A stretch of DNA of 64,000 nucleotides from Salinispora arenicola (lineage in GTDB: Bacteria; Actinomycetota; Actinomycetes; Mycobacteriales; Micromonosporaceae): contig NZ_VFOL01000001.1 in NCBI RefSeq assembly GCF_006716065.1, forward strand, positions 1 through 64,000. The letters are read 5' to 3'. The notes under the pieces are model-generated. The model worked only from the letters and a program-made list of their open reading frames with translations. It searched no databases and was not told the DNA's origin. A program made the translations under genes and the position numbers. The stretch's first letter is position 1; each line of letters begins with the position of its first letter. This document shows positions 16,501 to 27,616 of the stretch, piece after piece.

Positions 16501-19500
16501 GGACGACCGGCCGAGCAGCTCCGCCCAGTCGACGGCCACCCCACGCACGTGCAGCCCCGCGACCGCAGCCACGAGGTCGCTGGCCTCCGCACCGTCCTTG
16601 CGCAGGGTTGCGATGCACGCCTGTTCCGACGCGCCGAGCGTGCTGAGCGCCATCGCGGCGAGGGAGCCGCCCGGTCCCAGCTCCAGGAAGGTCGTCGCGC
16701 CGTGCTCACGCAACGCGGTGACGGCGTCGCTGAATCGGACCGGGCTGCGTGCCTGGTCGACCCAGTAGTCCGGAGTGCGGAACTGCCCGTCCCGGGCGAG
16801 GAGACCGGTGAGCGTGGAGGCGATGGGAAGGTTACCCGGCTGGAACGACAGCTCCGCCACGACGGCCCGGAACTCGTCCAGCATGGGTGCCATCAGCGGT
16901 GAGTGGAAGGCGTGGCTGACCGGTAGTCGACGCGTCCTACAGCCCCGACCGGCCAGCTCGCCCGCCAGGGCGAGCACCGCGTCCTCGTGGCCCGAGAGCA
17001 CCACCGAATCGGGGCCGTTCACCGCCGCGACACAGACCACGCCGCCAGCTCGGGCGAGCAGGGGCGCGACGTCGGCCTCGCTCGCCTGGACGGCGACCAT
17101 CGCGCCGCCGGCGGGCAGGGCCTGCATCAGCCGGCCGCGCGTGGCGACCAGCTTGGCCGCCTCCCCCAGGTCCAACACCCCGGCGACGTGAGCGGCGGTG
17201 ACCTCCCCGATCGAGTGACCGGCGAGGAGGTCGGGTCGCACTCCCCAGGACTCGACGAGCCGGAACAGCGCGGTCTCCAGGGCGAACAGGGCGGCCTGCG
17301 TGTACATGGTCTGGTCGAGCAGTTCACCGTCCGCCGCGAACACCACGTCGCGCAGCGGGCGCACCGGTTCCAGGTGCTGTTCGACGGCGGTGCAGGCGGC
17401 GGCGAACGCGGCGCGAAAGACCGGGAACGTTTCGGCGAGCTCGCGTCCCATGCCCGGCCACTGACTGCCCTGACCGGTGAAGAGAATGGCCAGCTTGCCG
17501 GTGACCGGGGTGCCGGACAGGACCGTGGGACCGGTCCCGCCGCGCTCCATGGCGCTGAGGTCGGCCTCGGCCTGCCGCCGGTCGGCGGCGAGTACGACCG
17601 CCCGGTGCTCGAGGTGGGCCCGGGTGGTGGCGAGGGCGTAGGCGGTGTCGGTGAGGGGCAGCGTGGACCGGTCGCCGAGGTGCCGGGCGAGTCGGCCCGC
17701 CTGGCCACGCAGCCCGGCAGCCGTCCGCGCCGACAACGGGAGCGGTGCCGGGAAACCGTCGGGCTCCGGGGCCGGCTCCGGGTTGGGGGGCATCGGCTGG
17801 TCGGGGGCGGCCTCGATGATGACGTGCGCGTTGGTGCCGCCGATGCCGAAGGACGACACCGCAGCCCGGCGGGCCCGGCCGGTCTCCGGCCAGTCCCGTG
17901 CCTCGGTCAGCAGTTCCACCTCGCCCGACGCCCAGTCCACGTTGGTGGACGGGCGATCGACGTGCAGGGTCCGCGGAAGGACACCATGCCGGATGGCCAT
18001 CACCATCTTGGTGACGCCCGCGACGCCCGCTGCTGCCTGGGTGTGCCCGATGTTCGACTTGACCGATCCGAGCCACAGCGGTCGGCCGGCGGGGCGGTCC
18101 TGTCCGTAGGTCGCGAGCAGCGCCTGGGCCTCGATCGGGTCACCGAGTACGGTTCCCGTTCCGTGTGCCTCGACCGCGTCCACGTCCGGGGCGCCCAGGC
18201 CGGCGTCGGCCAGTGCCTTGCGGATCACCCGCTGCTGCGACGGCCCGTTCGGGGCGGTGAGACCGTTCGACGCGCCGTCCTGGTTCACCGCCGATCCGCG
18301 CACCACCGCCAACACCTGGTGGCCTCGGCGGCGGGCCTCGGACAGCCGCTCCACCAACAGCAGTCCCACGCCCTCGGACCAGCCGGTGCCGTCCGCGCCG
18401 TCCGCGAACGCCTTGCACCGGCCATCCGGGGCCAGCCCGCCCTGCCGGGAGAACTCCACGAAGGTTTCGAGGGCGCCTATCACCATCACACCCCCGGCCA
18501 GCGCCATGCTGCACTCGCCGCGGCGCAGCGCCTGGCTCGCCATGTGCAGCGCCACCAGCGATGAGGAGCAGGCGGTGTCGACCGTGATGGCGGGGCCCTC
18601 GAAGCCAAAGTGGTAGGCGACGCGACCGGAGACGACGCTGCCCGAACTTCCGGTGAGCCGGAAACCCTCGAGGTCAGACGCCTGGTGCGTGCGCACGCTG
18701 TAGTCGTGGCTGTTGACGCCGACGAAGACGCCGACGTCCTGACCGGCCAGGGTGGTCGGGTCGATCGCGGCGCGTTCGAACGCCTCCCACGAGGTCTCCA
18801 GCAGCAGCCGCTGCTGCGGATCCATCGCCGTCGCCTCCTTCGGCGAGATACCGAAGAAGGCGGCGTCGAATCCGGCGGCGTCGTCGAGGAAGGCGCCGTG
18901 CCGCACGTACGTGGTGCCCGGGTGGTCGGGGTCTTCGTGGTAGAGCCCCTCGGTGTCCCAACCACGGTCCCGGGGGAACTCGGTGACCGCGTCGACCCCG
19001 TCGACCACCACCCGCCACAGGTCCTCCGGACTGTGCACACCCGCCGGGAAACGGCAGGCCATCGCGACGATCGCGATGGGCTCGTCGGTCGTCCTGGTGG
19101 GAGCATCGGGTTCGTTCTGACCGCGCGGCGCCACACCGAGCAGCCTGGCGTGCAGGTGCTCGGCCAGCGCCGCGGGTTTCGGGTAGTCGAAGACCAGCGC
19201 CGGGGACAGGGTGAGGCCGGTCGCGGTGGCCAACCGGTTTCGTAGTTCCACCGCCGTCAGCGAGTCGAAGCCGGCGTCCTTGAAGGTCCGGCCGGGGTGG
19301 ACGGCGTCAGCGTCGGCGTGCCCGAGCACCTCGGCGGCGTACCTGCGCACCAGGTCGAGCACGACCTCGGTGGCCTCGGCCTCGGCAACACCGGCGAGGC
19401 GTTGGGCGAGCGAGACGGGACCGGCCGTGGCCTTGGCTGTCGGTCGTGGCGGTGGCGCCAGAGCACGCAGCAGCGGCGGGATCGGATCACCACCCGCCGC

Positions 19501-22500
19501 TGCCCTGCGCAGGGCGGGGACGTCCAGCTTCGCCGCGACCAACGTGTCGGCGGCGCCGAGGGCGGCGTCCAGAATGGCCATTCCCTCGGCGGCGGACAGG
19601 CCACTCATGCCCGTTCGCCTGTTGCGGCTCAGGTCCGCGGCCCCCAGGTGCTCGGTCATGGTGCTGACCGGCGTCCAGTAGCCCCAGGCCAGGGACACCG
19701 CGGGAAGGCCGAGGTGGTGACGCTGACGCGCGATCGCGTCCAGGCAGGCGTTGGCCGCCGCGTAGTTCGCCTGCCCAGGGTTGCCCAGCACACCGGCCGC
19801 GGAGGAGAACAACACGAACGCGGCGAGGTCCAGATCCCGGGTGAGCTCGTGCAGATGCAGTGCCGCATCCAGCTTCGGCCGCAACACCGTGTCGACGCGT
19901 TCCGGGGTCAGCTCGGTGAGCACTCCGTCGTCGAGGACACCGGCCACGTGCACCACGGCGGTGAGCGGATGCTCGGCCGCGACGGCGGCCAGCACGGCCT
20001 CGAGTTGGGCCCGGTCCGCGGTGTCGCAGGCGGCCACGGTGACAGAGGCCCCCAGCTCGGTCAACTCGGCCTGCAGGTCCGGGGCACAGCCGCGCCGGCT
20101 GAGCAGGACCAGGTGCCGGATGCCGTGCACGGTGACCAGATGCCGGGCCGTCGTGGCACCCAGCGTTCCCGTGCCGCCGGTGATCAGTACGGTGCCGTCG
20201 GGGTCGAGCCGGCGTCGCTCCTCCGGAAGGTCAAGCGAGGCGCGGGCCAGGCGGGGCACCTGCGCGACGCCGTCGCGCACCCTCAGTTGGGCCTCGCCGC
20301 TGCGCAGCAGCGCAGGCAGCACGGACCGGGACGGGCCGTCGAGGTCGGCCAACACGATCCGACCCGGGTGCTCCGACTGCGCCGAGCGCACCAACCCCCA
20401 CACCGCGGCTGCGCCGAGTTCGGTGCAGTCGCCGGTGACGACGGCTAGCCGGGTCTCCGCCAGGGCCGGTTCGGCGAGCCATGCCTGGAGAACCTCCAGG
20501 GCGGCCTCGACCGACGCGCGGGGGTCTCCGGTGCCGGCTTCGTACCGCAGGACGTCCGGCGTCGCCCCGGCCGCCGCGGCGACGTCCTCGCCGGTCGCGA
20601 CGGGCACGACGGCGCCGGCCCGATCCACGACCGGCAGCGGCAGTTCGGTCCACTCGACACGGAACAGGGTGTCGGGTGGCGGACCGCCGGAGATCTGCGC
20701 CTGATCGGGGGAGGCGGGCGTACCGAGGACCGCGTCGATGGTCATGACGGGTTGTCCGGTGGGGTCGGTCAAGGCCAGACCGGTCCCCCACCGCGAGGTC
20801 GAGCCCGGTCGCACGCGCAGTGCGGTGGCGCCGGAGGCCAACAGGGTCACCCCGGTCCACCTGGACGGCAGCGTGCCGTCCGGGATGACGGTGCGGGCGG
20901 CCGCCTCGAGCAGGACGGGGTGCATCCCATACCGGTCGGCGTCCCGAAGCGCGGCGCCGTCCAGGGCGATCTCGGTGGCGGCCCCGGGCTCCGGGCGGGC
21001 CGACCGGGATGCGGCAGGGGCCAGTGTGCCGTGTGCGTGGCGCGTCCACGCGGCGTCCAGCGGGGCTTCCGCCGCCCGGGAGAAGATCTCCACGGGCCGT
21101 CGCCGTGTTTCGTCGGGCTCACCGACGAGGGCTTGGATGTCGCGGCCGTCCCGTGCCGGCAGCAGCACGGGAACGTCGACGGTCAGATCCTCGAGGACGG
21201 GGGTGGCGGCCAGATCGCCGAGCCGGATGGCGGCCTCCACGAGGACCGCGTTCGGCACCAGGACGGTGTCTGTCACCAGGTGGTTGGCGAGCCAGGGGTG
21301 CGACCGCACCGACCATCTCGAGGTAGCCGTGAATCCGGTCGACCGCGGGGAGCCGACGACCGCATCCAGCAACGGGTGGTCAGCCGCCACCTGTCCCAGC
21401 GACCTCGCGTCGGTCGCCGATTCCACCGGCGGTAGCCAGTAGTGCTGCTGGTCGAAGGCGTACGTCGGCAGATCCACCCAGCCGACGACCGGCGGCAGCA
21501 GACCACTCCAATCCACCGGCACCCCACGGACAAACAGCTCAGCCATCGACGTCACAAGCCGCCGCACACCACCGTCGTCGCGCCGCAGGCTACCCCCCAC
21601 CACCACATCAGCCTCAACACCATCAACAACATCCACAATCGACTGAACCAAAACCGGGTGCGCACTCACCTCCACAAACACCCCATACCCCTGACCAATC
21701 AACTCCGCAACAGCCGCACCAAACCGCACCTGACCACGCAAATTGCGATACCAATACCCACCATCAACCTCCCCAGCCCCCCGAACCCACCCACCACCGA
21801 CCGTGGAAAAGAACGGCACCACCGGCGCCACCGCACCAATCCCCGCCAACGACTCGGCCAACACACCCTCGATGTCCTCCACCTGACGCGTATGCGAGGC
21901 GTAGTCCACCGCCACCCGCCGCACCCGGACAGCCCGGTCCGCCAGTGACTCGAGCACCTCGTCCAACGCCGGGCCGTCACCGGCGATCACCACCGAGGAG
22001 GGCCCGTTGACTGCGGCGACCTCCACGCGGTCCGCCCAGGGCGCAAGTTGCGCCGCCGCGTCTTCCTCGCTCAACGCGACGGAAGCCATACCACCACGGC
22101 CTGACAGCACCGAGGCGATAGCCTGACTGCGCAACGCCACCACCCGCGCCGCATCCGCGAGGGACAGCGCCCCTGCCACGCAGGCGGCCGCGATCTCACC
22201 CTGCGAGTGGCCCACGACCGCGTCCGGCCGCACCCCCACCGACGACCACACCGCCGCGAGACCCACCATGACCGCGAACGTCGCCGGCTGCACCACGTCG
22301 ACCCGGTCCATCAGCCCGGGATCGGCGTGGCCACGCAACACGTCCACCAGGGACCAGTCGACCCACGGCTCCAACGCGGCGGCGCACTCGGTGATCCGCT
22401 CGGCGAACACCGGGGACGAGTCCAACAGTTCCCGGCCCATCCCGACCCACTGTGTCCCCTGCCCCGGGAACACCCACACCACCTTGCCCTCGACATCGGC

Positions 22501-25500
22501 GCGGCCGGTCACGACACCGACCGCGGGTTCACCGCGGGCCAGGGCAGCCAGGCCGGTCACCGCCTCGCCGCCGGAGCCGGCCAGCACGACGGCTCGCTCG
22601 TCCAACACCGCCCGGTTCTTCGCCAACGCGCCGGCCAGATCGGGCATCGGCGGCCCAACGCCTTCCACGAACGCGGCCAGCCGACCTGCCTGGCCGGCCA
22701 GCGACGCCACACTCCGCGCCGACACGACCAGCGGCATCACGCCCACCCGGGGCGCGTCGTCGGCTGCTGGTTCCTCGGACACCTCGTCGGCTGCTGGTTC
22801 CTCGGGCGCCTCCTCGAGGATCACGTGGGCATTCGTTCCGCTGATTCCGAACGACGACACCCCGGCCCGGCGCGGACGACCGTTGCGCGACCAGTCACGC
22901 GACTCCGTCAACAGCTGCACGGCACCCGCCGACCAGTGCACGCCGGGAGTGGGCGCGTCGACGTGCAGCGTCGCCGGCAGGATCCCGTGCCGCAACGCCT
23001 GCACCATTTTGATCACGCTGGCGACACCTGCGGCCGCCTGCGCATGCCCGATGTTCGACTTCAGCGAGCCCAACCACAGCGGACGCTCTGGGGCACGGTC
23101 CTTGCCGTAGGTCGCCAGCAACGCCTGCGCCTCGATCGGATCACCCAGGGTGGTCCCGGTACCGTGCCCCTCGACGGCGTCCACCTCGGATGGGGAGAGG
23201 CCGGCGGCGGCGAGAGCCCGCCGGACGACCCGCTGCTGCGCCAGCCCGTTCGGCGCTGTCAGACCGTTCGACGCGCCGTCCTGGTTCACCGCGCTGCCCC
23301 GCAGCACGGCCAGAATTCGGTGCCCGCGCTCGCGGGCCACCGACAGCCGCTCCAGTACGACCACACCCGCGCCCTCGGCCCAACCGGTGCCGTCGGCGGC
23401 GGCCGCGTACGCCTTGCACCGCCCGTCGGGTGCCAGCGCTCGCTGGCGGGAGAACTCCACGAAGGTACTGGGCGTGGCCATCACGGTCGCACCGCCGGCC
23501 AGCGCGATGGAGCATTCGCCCTGCCGCAGCGCCTGCGCGGCGAGGTGCATCGCCACCAGTGACGACGAACAGGCCGTGTCCACGGTGACCGCCGGCCCCT
23601 CGAAGCCGAACACGTAGGAGATCCGGCCCGATGCCACGCTGGCGGCCGACCCGGTGGTCGCGAATCCTTCCAGCTCCGCCGCGTCGGTGCCGACTCCGTA
23701 GCCGTGGCCGAAGACACCGGCGAACACGCCGACGTCCGCGCCCTTCAGCGACAGTACGTCGATGCCCGCCCGCTCCAGCGCCTCCCACGAGGTTTCCAGC
23801 AGCAGTCGCTGTTGCGGATCCATGGCCAGCGCCTCACGCGGCGAGATCCCGAAGAATGCCGCGTCGAACAGCCCCGCCTCGGGCAGGAACCCGCCCTGAC
23901 CCGTGTACGAGGTGCCGGCGCGGTCGGGGTCGGGATCGAACAGGCGGTCGAGGTCCCAGCCCCGGTCGCCGGGAAACTCGGAGACGGCGTCGACTTCGCC
24001 GGCCACCAGGTTCCACAGATCGTCCGGATCTGCCACGCCACCGGGGAGCCGGCAGGCCATCCCCACGATGGCGATCGGTTCCGCGGGGTCGGCCACCAGG
24101 GCCGGCTCGGCGACGAACTGGGTGATTCCCAGCACCTCGGCCCGGAGGCAGGCGGCCAACGCCGTCGGGGTGGGGTGGTCGAAGACGACGCTGGTCGGCA
24201 GCCGCAGCCCGGTGCGCGACATCAGCCGATTGCGCAGTTCGACGATGGCCATCGAGGTGAGACCCTGATCACGGAACGCCCGGCCGGCCGGAACCGCGTC
24301 GGGCCCCGGTTGGCGCAGCACCGCCGCGGTCTGCGTTCGGACCAGGTCCTCCAGCAGTGCCAGCTGCGCGCGTTCATCCAAATCAGCGAGTTGGTCGCGC
24401 AGCGGTGCCGTGTTGGCGGCGTCAGGCTCGTCCACGCTCGGATACGTGTCGTGATGATCGACTGCCGCGTACGTCAACCGGCCGGGTTGCTCCACCAGGA
24501 GCCGCCGCTGAACCTTGCCCGAGGCGGTCCGGGGGATGCTCGCGACCTCGTGGACCTGGTGCGGCACCTTGTAGGCGGAGAGCTGCTCACGACAACGGGT
24601 CACCAGGGACTCGACGTCGAACCCATCCGGGCCGGGGATCACGTACGCGACCGGCACCTCGCCGAGGGTCTCGTGCGGCACGCCAGCCACCGCGACGTCG
24701 GCGATACCTGGGACGGTCCGCAGCACCGCTTCCACCTCGACGGGGTGGATGTTCTCCCCACCGCGGATCACCAGCTCCTTGATCCGGCCGCTGATGGTGA
24801 GGTAGCCGGCGCCGTCACGGCGGGCCAGGTCGCCCGTGCGGAACCAGCCGTCTCGCATCGCTTTGGCGGTCGCCTCCGGACTGTTGTGATAGCCGACCAT
24901 GACATTCGGCCCGCTGACCCACACCTCCCCCTCAGCGCCAGCGGGGAGGTCTCGCCCGGTGGTCGGGTCGACGATGCGGACCCCGACACCCGGCACGGGC
25001 AATCCGCAGGACCCGTTGATCCGCGGGCCGTCCGGCGGGTTGATGGTGATCGCCCCGCACGTCTCGGTGCTGCCGTAGGCGTCGACCAGCGGCACCCCGA
25101 AGGTCTCCTCGAACTCCTGGCGCAGCTCCGCCCCGAGAACGGCTCCTCCGGCCAGGCCGATCCGCAGGCTCGGTGCGGTGAAGCCGTGCCTCCTGGCGGC
25201 CGACACCAACTGCTGGTAGGTCGTGGGCACACCGGCCAGGAACGTCGGCTCCTCCTGCTGCAGGGCCCGCATCACGTCTTGTACGGAACTACCGTCCATG
25301 ATCCGGGCGGTCGCGCCGACCACGGTGACGGACAGCACGCAGGCGATGTGCGAGAGGCTGTGGAACAGCGGGAGCGGCCAGAGCACCCGATCCTGGTCCG
25401 TCAGCCCGGGGATCGGCACATAGCACGAGGCGACGGACCAGAGGCAGTTGCGCTGCGTGGACAGGACGCCCTTGGGCCGACCGGTCGTCCCCGAGGTGTA

Positions 25501-25992
25501 GAACATCCAGGCCACGTCGTCGAGGCCGAGGTCGTCCCCGGCTGGCTGCTCCGGCTCGCTGACGGCGAGTTCGTCGTACGACAGCGCTCCCGCCGGGACG
25601 TCACCCGTCACCACCAGCGCACGGTGTGGTGTCGGCCGGAGCCGCTGCGCCTGGACGGCATCGGTGATGACCGCCGTGGCGCCGCTGTCGGACAGCAGGT
25701 ACTCCAGCTCGGCCTGCGCGGCGTCGGGGTTGAGCGGCACCCCGACGCCACCCGCGCGCACGACCGCCAGGTAGCTTTCCACGGTCGACACAGATTGACG
25801 TAGCCAGATAGCTACCCGGTCGCCGCGTTTGACGCCGAGGCCTCGCAGATGCCCGGCGAGCCGGCGCGTCCGTGCCTCGAGATCGGCATACGTCACCGCT
25901 CGGCGATCGTCCTCGAAGGCCACCTTGCCGGGGAAGCGGGCCGCGTTCTCCTGAAGTGCGACGGGCAGCGGCTTGATGAGATCGGTGCGCAC
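10528..25992 (-). CDS. rifA: Rifamycin-type modular polyketide synthase RifA (CoA-ligase loading module plus modules 1-3)
   Basis: First assembly-line protein, 5154 aa. Family knowledge: RifA activates 3-amino-5-hydroxybenzoic acid (AHBA) on an adenylating CoA-ligase-like domain and carries out the first three chain extensions of proansamycin. Seen here: CL about 1-505, ACP (Ser580 in a variant DQGLTSM motif), module 1 KS-AT-DH-KR-ACP, module 2 KS-AT-degenerate DH-ACP, module 3 KS-AT-degenerate KR-ACP, then a C-terminal docking tail of about 85 residues. I chose GTG 25992 ([10 protein letters not shown]) because AAAGGA lies 11 nt upstream. A GTG 24 nt further upstream would place that ribosome site inside the coding region. 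It sits 38 nt after the P450 stop, as part of one operon. The match in domain order and extender motifs to rifamycin is specific; another AHBA-primed ansamycin is the main alternative. Confidence 0.92.
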   Translation of the reverse strand: MRTDLIKPLPVALQENAARFPGKVAFEDDRRAVTYADLEARTRRLAGHLRGLGVKRGDRVAIWLRQSVSTVESYLAVVRAGGVGVPLNPDAAQAELEYLLSDSGATAVITDAVQAQRLRPTPHRALVVTGDVPAGALSYDELAVSEPEQPAGDDLGLDDVAWMFYTSGTTGRPKGVLSTQRNCLWSVASCYVPIPGLTDQDRVLWPLPLFHSLSHIACVLSVTVVGATARIMDGSSVQDVMRALQQEEPTFLAGVPTTYQQLVSAARRHGFTAPSLRIGLAGGAVLGAELRQEFEETFGVPLVDAYGSTETCGAITINPPDGPRINGSCGLPVPGVGVRIVDPTTGRDLPAGAEGEVWVSGPNVMVGYHNSPEATAKAMRDGWFRTGDLARRDGAGYLTISGRIKELVIRGGENIHPVEVEAVLRTVPGIADVAVAGVPHETLGEVPVAYVIPGPDGFDVESLVTRCREQLSAYKVPHQVHEVASIPRTASGKVQRRLLVEQPGRLTYAAVDHHDTYPSVDEPDAANTAPLRDQLADLDERAQLALLEDLVRTQTAAVLRQPGPDAVPAGRAFRDQGLTSMAIVELRNRLMSRTGLRLPTSVVFDHPTPTALAACLRAEVLGITQFVAEPALVADPAEPIAIVGMACRLPGGVADPDDLWNLVAGEVDAVSEFPGDRGWDLDRLFDPDPDRAGTSYTGQGGFLPEAGLFDAAFFGISPREALAMDPQQRLLLETSWEALERAGIDVLSLKGADVGVFAGVFGHGYGVGTDAAELEGFATTGSAASVASGRISYVFGFEGPAVTVDTACSSSLVAMHLAAQALRQGECSIALAGGATVMATPSTFVEFSRQRALAPDGRCKAYAAAADGTGWAEGAGVVVLERLSVARERGHRILAVLRGSAVNQDGASNGLTAPNGLAQQRVVRRALAAAGLSPSEVDAVEGHGTGTTLGDPIEAQALLATYGKDRAPERPLWLGSLKSNIGHAQAAAGVASVIKMVQALRHGILPATLHVDAPTPGVHWSAGAVQLLTESRDWSRNGRPRRAGVSSFGISGTNAHVILEEAPEEPAADEVSEEPAADDAPRVGVMPLVVSARSVASLAGQAGRLAAFVEGVGPPMPDLAGALAKNRAVLDERAVVLAGSGGEAVTGLAALARGEPAVGVVTGRADVEGKVVWVFPGQGTQWVGMGRELLDSSPVFAERITECAAALEPWVDWSLVDVLRGHADPGLMDRVDVVQPATFAVMVGLAAVWSSVGVRPDAVVGHSQGEIAAACVAGALSLADAARVVALRSQAIASVLSGRGGMASVALSEEDAAAQLAPWADRVEVAAVNGPSSVVIAGDGPALDEVLESLADRAVRVRRVAVDYASHTRQVEDIEGVLAESLAGIGAVAPVVPFFSTVGGGWVRGAGEVDGGYWYRNLRGQVRFGAAVAELIGQGYGVFVEVSAHPVLVQSIVDVVDGVEADVVVGGSLRRDDGGVRRLVTSMAELFVRGVPVDWSGLLPPVVGWVDLPTYAFDQQHYWLPPVESATDARSLGQVAADHPLLDAVVGSPRSTGFTATSRWSVRSHPWLANHLVTDTVLVPNAVLVEAAIRLGDLAATPVLEDLTVDVPVLLPARDGRDIQALVGEPDETRRRPVEIFSRAAEAPLDAAWTRHAHGTLAPAASRSARPEPGAATEIALDGAALRDADRYGMHPVLLEAAARTVIPDGTLPSRWTGVTLLASGATALRVRPGSTSRWGTGLALTDPTGQPVMTIDAVLGTPASPDQAQISGGPPPDTLFRVEWTELPLPVVDRAGAVVPVATGEDVAAAAGATPDVLRYEAGTGDPRASVEAALEVLQAWLAEPALAETRLAVVTGDCTELGAAAVWGLVRSAQSEHPGRIVLADLDGPSRSVLPALLRSGEAQLRVRDGVAQVPRLARASLDLPEERRRLDPDGTVLITGGTGTLGATTARHLVTVHGIRHLVLLSRRGCAPDLQAELTELGASVTVAACDTADRAQLEAVLAAVAAEHPLTAVVHVAGVLDDGVLTELTPERVDTVLRPKLDAALHLHELTRDLDLAAFVLFSSAAGVLGNPGQANYAAANACLDAIARQRHHLGLPAVSLAWGYWTPVSTMTEHLGAADLSRNRRTGMSGLSAAEGMAILDAALGAADTLVAAKLDVPALRRAAAGGDPIPPLLRALAPPPRPTAKATAGPVSLAQRLAGVAEAEATEVVLDLVRRYAAEVLGHADADAVHPGRTFKDAGFDSLTAVELRNRLATATGLTLSPALVFDYPKPAALAEHLHARLLGVAPRGQNEPDAPTRTTDEPIAIVAMACRFPAGVHSPEDLWRVVVDGVDAVTEFPRDRGWDTEGLYHEDPDHPGTTYVRHGAFLDDAAGFDAAFFGISPKEATAMDPQQRLLLETSWEAFERAAIDPTTLAGQDVGVFVGVNSHDYSVRTHQASDLEGFRLTGSSGSVVSGRVAYHFGFEGPAITVDTACSSSLVALHMASQALRRGECSMALAGGVMVIGALETFVEFSRQGGLAPDGRCKAFADGADGTGWSEGVGLLLVERLSEARRRGHQVLAVVRGSAVNQDGASNGLTAPNGPSQQRVIRKALADAGLGAPDVDAVEAHGTGTVLGDPIEAQALLATYGQDRPAGRPLWLGSVKSNIGHTQAAAGVAGVTKMVMAIRHGVLPRTLHVDRPSTNVDWASGEVELLTEARDWPETGRARRAAVSSFGIGGTNAHVIIEAAPDQPMPPNPEPAPEPDGFPAPLPLSARTAAGLRGQAGRLARHLGDRSTLPLTDTAYALATTRAHLEHRAVVLAADRRQAEADLSAMERGGTGPTVLSGTPVTGKLAILFTGQGSQWPGMGRELAETFPVFRAAFAAACTAVEQHLEPVRPLRDVVFAADGELLDQTMYTQAALFALETALFRLVESWGVRPDLLAGHSIGEVTAAHVAGVLDLGEAAKLVATRGRLMQALPAGGAMVAVQASEADVAPLLARAGGVVCVAAVNGPDSVVLSGHEDAVLALAGELAGRGCRTRRLPVSHAFHSPLMAPMLDEFRAVVAELSFQPGNLPIASTLTGLLARDGQFRTPDYWVDQARSPVRFSDAVTALREHGATTFLELGPGGSLAAMALSTLGASEQACIATLRKDGAEASDLVAAVAGLHVRGVAVDWAELLGRSSAVAGTDLPTYAFQHQRYWVETEDTATGGAEALGATDARHPLLGTVIEVPDTGGLVLTGRLSPLSPGLLPGSANRVPVAVLLELLVRAGSEVGCGSLDQIVVEVPLAVSEHGHTQVRVTVDAPGLDGRRGVTVHGRLDGGQRGAWTRHVRAVLVPGMPQPSFDLRDLSGPEITLPDELTEQAATFALHPLLLDAALRVPAGDDHRDVSACASMTVYAQGATALRLRTTPTRDGRHLLELADTAGEPVAAIGPLTLDAATADPVEPDSEPLPVPVPLTRRVVARGEAAGGAILGRLAGLAEAEQLRVVTAVVKESIAAVLGHRESDAFAEGQAFKDLGFDSLSAVRLRNRLRDLTGVSLSSTLVFDHPTPAILAAHLRDELLGERRELPVATARAALSDEPVAIVAMSTRLPGGVDTPEELWNLVLERRDAVAGFPVDRGWDLDRLYDPDPANPGTSYTRLGGFLYDAAQFDGTLFGISPREALAMDPQQRLLLETSWEALERAGIDPLSLKGSDVGVFTGIVHHDYVSRLHRVPDDVQGYLMTGAASSVASGRVSYVFGFEGPAVTLDTACSSSLVAMHLAAQALRQGECSLALAGGATVMASPDAFLEFSRQRGLSADGRCKAYADGADGTGWAEGVGVVLLERLSVARERGHPVLAVLRGSAVNQDGASNGLTAPNGPSQQRVIRSALAAAGLSPGDVDVVEGHGTGTALGDPIEAQALLATYGQGRDAEHPLWLGSLKSNIGHTQAAAGVAGVIKMVQAMQHEVLPATLHVETPTTEVDWSAGAVRVLTEPRDWPRGARVRRAAVSSFGASGTNAHVILEEASVERARSATAEDPAAGVVPLVVSAGSTGALAGQASRLASFIKGSVEVPLAAVAGALVSGRAMLGKRAVVVAGSGDEALAGLAALARGESSPALVTGSVDTPGKVVWVFPGQGWQWVGMGRELLDTSPVFAERIAECAAALEPWVDWSLVDVLRGEAAAELLERVDVLQPASFAVMVGLAAVWSSVGVRPDAVVGHSQGEIAAACVAGALSLEDAARVAALRSQAIAVKLSGRGGMASVALPEEDLVVRLTPWAERVEVAAVNSPSSVVISGDAEALDDALEFLSGQGVRVRRVAVDYASHSRHVDDLRDTLADMLAGLDAQAPAIPFFSTVTGGWVRDGGVVDGAYWYRNLRDRVGFGPAVADLVEQGHAVFVELSAHPVLVQPVNEVADAVVVGSLRRDDGGLPRLLASMAELFVRGVAVDWSRVLPARSGWVGLPTYAFDHRHYWLHEAQAGTDAADPAEGADSDFWAAVEHANLDSLAALLEMASADQRGALNTVVPVLADWRRKRRELSTAEGLRYHVNWQPLDGEAAGVPGGRWLVVVPSGHGEDTLLAGLGEQGLDLVRLEVGERDRGRERLAERLSTVLADHELTGVLSLLALDPRAQDPTTVAAPTLALVQALGDSDVTAPLWCVTRGAVNIGIQDAVTAPAQAALWGLGRAVALERLDRWGGLVDLPASSDARTAQALLGVLTTTGEDQLAIRRSGSYGRRLVRKPLPEPATGGRWQPRGTVVVTGGAEGLGRHAAVWLAQAGVDRLVVTTTAHAPVDGVPELRAELAGLGLHTVVESCADADRDAIAALVAATVPEQPITAVVHAADVTQTSSVDDTGERDLAEVFATKVDSAMWLDNMFEDIPLDAFVAFSSIAGVWGGGGQGPSGAANAVLDALIEWRRARGLRATSVGWGALNQIGVGMDEAALAQLRRRGVLPMEPSVAMAAMVQAVQGNEKFVAVADMDWASFIPAFTSVRPSPLFADLREAQAALAASQPDTENSDAAASLAESLRAVTDSEQNRILLRLVRGHASTVLGHGGAEGIGPRQPFQEVGFDSLAAVNLRNSLHTATGLRLPATLIFDYPTPEALVGYLRAELLREPDDGLPGREDDLRRVLASVPIARFKEAGVLEALLGLADVDDGPAVPDEPVPSGANDVELIDALDIAALVQRALGKAS
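10770..15312 (-). other. rifA: RifA module 3: KS-AT(methylmalonyl)-KR(inactive)-ACP and docking tail
   Basis: KS Cys at 14791..14793, AT Ser at 13441..13443, YASH at 13129..13140. A full-length KR fold follows with TGGAEGLG, but the catalytic Tyr expected in the GQGxYAAANA segment is Ser (11401..11403; the segment reads [10 protein letters not shown]). Ketoreduction is therefore not expected. ACP Ser is at 10891..10893. Edges are approximate. Confidence 0.85.
15320..19090 (-). other. rifA: RifA module 2: KS-AT(malonyl)-DH remnant-ACP, no KR
   Basis: KS Cys at 18568..18570. AT Ser at 17212..17214 in GHSIGE, with HAFH at 16903..16914, the malonyl-type motif and the only one among the five modules here. 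A region of about 250 residues after the AT has DH-like ends but lacks the HxxxGxxxxP motif. The chain then runs straight into the ACP (Ser 15484..15486) without a ketoreductase. The beta-keto group should therefore stay unreduced, and this module should add the acetate unit. Edges are approximate. Confidence 0.85.
19100..24090 (-). other. rifA: RifA module 1: KS-AT(methylmalonyl)-DH(probably inactive)-KR-ACP
   Basis: KS Cys at 23569..23571 in DTACSSS. AT Ser at 22204..22206 in GHSQGE, with YASH at 21892..21903, the motif of methylmalonyl selectivity. The DH-like region reads [10 protein letters not shown], so the conserved Gly of HxxxGxxxxP is replaced by Asp and activity is doubtful. KR has ITGGTGTLG, an LDD motif (B-type) and catalytic Tyr at 19762..19764, and should be active. 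ACP Ser is at 19261..19263. Edges are approximate. Confidence 0.85.
21434..21916. repeat. 483-bp perfect direct repeat, copy in rifA module 1 (AT C-terminal part)
   Basis: Partner of 2612..3094. Identity stops at both ends with single-base changes (T versus C at 21433/2611, C versus T at 21917/3095). A second, separate identical tract of 148 bp follows at 22334..22481 / 3497..3644, offset by a further 15 bp. Confidence 0.95.
24100..25992 (-). other. rifA: RifA loading module: AHBA adenylation (CoA-ligase) domain plus ACP
   Basis: The adenylate-forming fold shows the core motifs [29 protein letters not shown] and the C-terminal ASGKVQRR with its catalytic Lys. The following carrier domain has the phosphopantetheine Ser at complement(24253..24255). 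Its motif is DQGLTSM instead of the usual GFDSL, so this loading ACP differs from all the extender ACPs here. Domain edges are approximate. Confidence 0.88.
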
Positions 25993-26030
25993 GGTGTGGC
26001 AGGTCCTTTCGAGCACTCAGGGAAGAACGC

Positions 26031-27224
26031 TCACCAGCAGACGGGCAGGTTCTTGACCGCGAAGACGGACCCCTGCAGCCGCAGCGGTACCTCGTCGGCC
26101 GGGACGGCCAGCCGCAGGTTGGGGAACGCCCGCAGGAGTGCCGACAGGCCGGCACGCAGCTCGACGCGCGCCAGGTTCTGACCGAGGCACTGGTGGATCC
26201 CGAAACCGAACGCCACGTGTCCCGAGGTCTCGCGATCGATGTCCAGCTCCGCTGGACACGCGAACCGGGCCGGGTCACGGTTTGCCGCCGGCAGCGACAC
26301 CGTGACGCTGTCCCCCTTGTTGATCACCTCACCGTGCAGCTCGATGTCTTCGGAGGCGGTGCGGTACGTGTGGTATTGGTTGACGGTGAGATAGCGCAGG
26401 AGTTCCTCGATCGCGGCGTCGATCTTCGTCGGATCCGCGCGGAGCCTCGCCAGTTGGTCTTCGTGGTGCAGCAGGGCGAACATGCCGACGGCCAGCGCGC
26501 TCTCCGTGGTTTCGTAGCCCGCGAACAGCAGCAGTGTGACGATGTTGCGCAGCTCCTCCCCGGTCAGCTCGCCGTCGCCGACCAGGGTGCTGATGAGATC
26601 GTCCTCGGGTTGCCGACGACGCCTCTCGATGACCTCGTCGAAGTATGCCCCTGCCTGCTCGTAGGCGGCGGCGGCTTCCGCCGGGTCCGCCTCCGCGTCG
26701 TGTAGGAGGGTCACCGCGTGCAGATAGCGGTCACGCTCGCCGTACGGCAGGCCGACCAGCCCGGACAACACCCTCAGCACGAGCGGCCGGGCGAATGTGG
26801 CGACCAGATCGGCCGGAGCCCCGTGCTCACGCATGACCTCGATCTGCTCGGTAGCCACGCCCTCGACGTGCCCCGTCAACCGGCTCGTACGGCGGACGGT
26901 GAACTCACCGGTCAGCAGGCGGCGGTAGCGGGTGTGCTCGGGCGGGTCCATGTGGATGAACATCCCGGGGATCTGGGGGTGGGTCGGAATCACCTGCCCC
27001 TGGTGGGTCACCGGAAAGTGACCGACCGCGCAGCTGTGGCTGAACCGCGGATCACCGAGTACCTCGCGCACCAACTCATAGCTGGAGACAATCCAGCCGA
27101 CATGTCCGTCCGGATAGCGCATCCGCGCGAGCGGGCGCTGTTCGCGCAACGCGTCGAATACCGCGGGCGGATCGAACTTGTCGGTTCGCGCCCACGGCAG
27201 CTCGAAGGAAATAGCGTCGGTCAT
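26031..27224 (-). CDS. Cytochrome P450 (position of orf0 in rifamycin clusters)
   Basis: A 397-aa bacterial class I P450, a haem-thiolate monooxygenase that needs ferredoxin partners not encoded in this window. Visible motifs are the I-helix oxygen-activating AGYETTE (235-241), the K-helix ELLR, and the haem loop FGFGIHQCLG with ligand Cys346. Start ATG 27224 has AAGGA 4 nt upstream. It is the last small gene before rifA (38-nt gap) and follows a DUF5988-type gene by 42 nt, so it is almost certainly in the rif transcript. Family knowledge: A. mediterranei has a P450 called orf0 at this place. I know of no firmly assigned step for it, so its substrate (rifamycin intermediate or AHBA-derived shunt) is left open. 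Confidence 0.9.
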   Translation of the reverse strand: MTDAISFELPWARTDKFDPPAVFDALREQRPLARMRYPDGHVGWIVSSYELVREVLGDPRFSHSCAVGHFPVTHQGQVIPTHPQIPGMFIHMDPPEHTRYRRLLTGEFTVRRTSRLTGHVEGVATEQIEVMREHGAPADLVATFARPLVLRVLSGLVGLPYGERDRYLHAVTLLHDAEADPAEAAAAYEQAGAYFDEVIERRRRQPEDDLISTLVGDGELTGEELRNIVTLLLFAGYETTESALAVGMFALLHHEDQLARLRADPTKIDAAIEELLRYLTVNQYHTYRTASEDIELHGEVINKGDSVTVSLPAANRDPARFACPAELDIDRETSGHVAFGFGIHQCLGQNLARVELRAGLSALLRAFPNLRLAVPADEVPLRLQGSVFAVKNLPVCW

Positions 27225-27266
27225 GGCATCCTTCTCACTCGGCGATGGTGTGCGGATGAGCGGCTG

Positions 27267-27482
27267 CTATTCGGCGATCTTCGTGCGGCCGGTCCAGCAG
27301 AACACCGCGGCCTGGTATCCGTTCTCCGCCCGGTATTCACCGTGGTGAAGAAAATGCTCGTATCCGGCCCCGTGCCGAACTTTGAGGGTCTGCCCCAGTG
27401 CGTCTTCCGGGACACTGAGTTGCATCGTCGCCAAATCGGCCGGTCCACCACTGAGAATGACCTTCACCTGCATGACATTCAT
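27267..27482 (-). CDS. Small DUF5988-type protein (71 aa)
   Basis: Start ATG 27482 is set by GGAGG 5 nt upstream; the open frame extends further but has no better start. The protein is 71 aa with ILSGGPADL near the start, then GAGYEHF and a C-terminal FCWTGRTKIAE. That pattern matches my memory of the small actinobacterial DUF5988 family, whose members end in a similar W-T-x-R-T-x-AE motif. There is no signal peptide or membrane segment, and no function is known to me. It lies between rifT (134-nt gap) and the P450 (42-nt gap) on the same strand, so it is probably co-transcribed with the cluster. It could be an accessory or regulatory factor. The family call rests on short motifs only. Confidence 0.75.
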   Translation of the reverse strand: MNVMQVKVILSGGPADLATMQLSVPEDALGQTLKVRHGAGYEHFLHHGEYRAENGYQAAVFCWTGRTKIAE

Positions 27483-27616
27483 CACGGCCTCCAACTTTCG
27501 CGGGGTCGTCCCGCTCGGGACCTGGGCGCGAGATGACCGCCCCGGCACCCATGTGCTCTGCATCCGGAAATGCGTTCGGTCCGTTCGTTCCTCGCGCCGG
27601 CCGGGGGCCGGCGCCG

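Noticed and set aside
10858..25803. Plus-strand frames opposite rifA
   Set aside because: Same reason: the minus strand encodes uninterrupted PKS domains with all active-site motifs in one frame.
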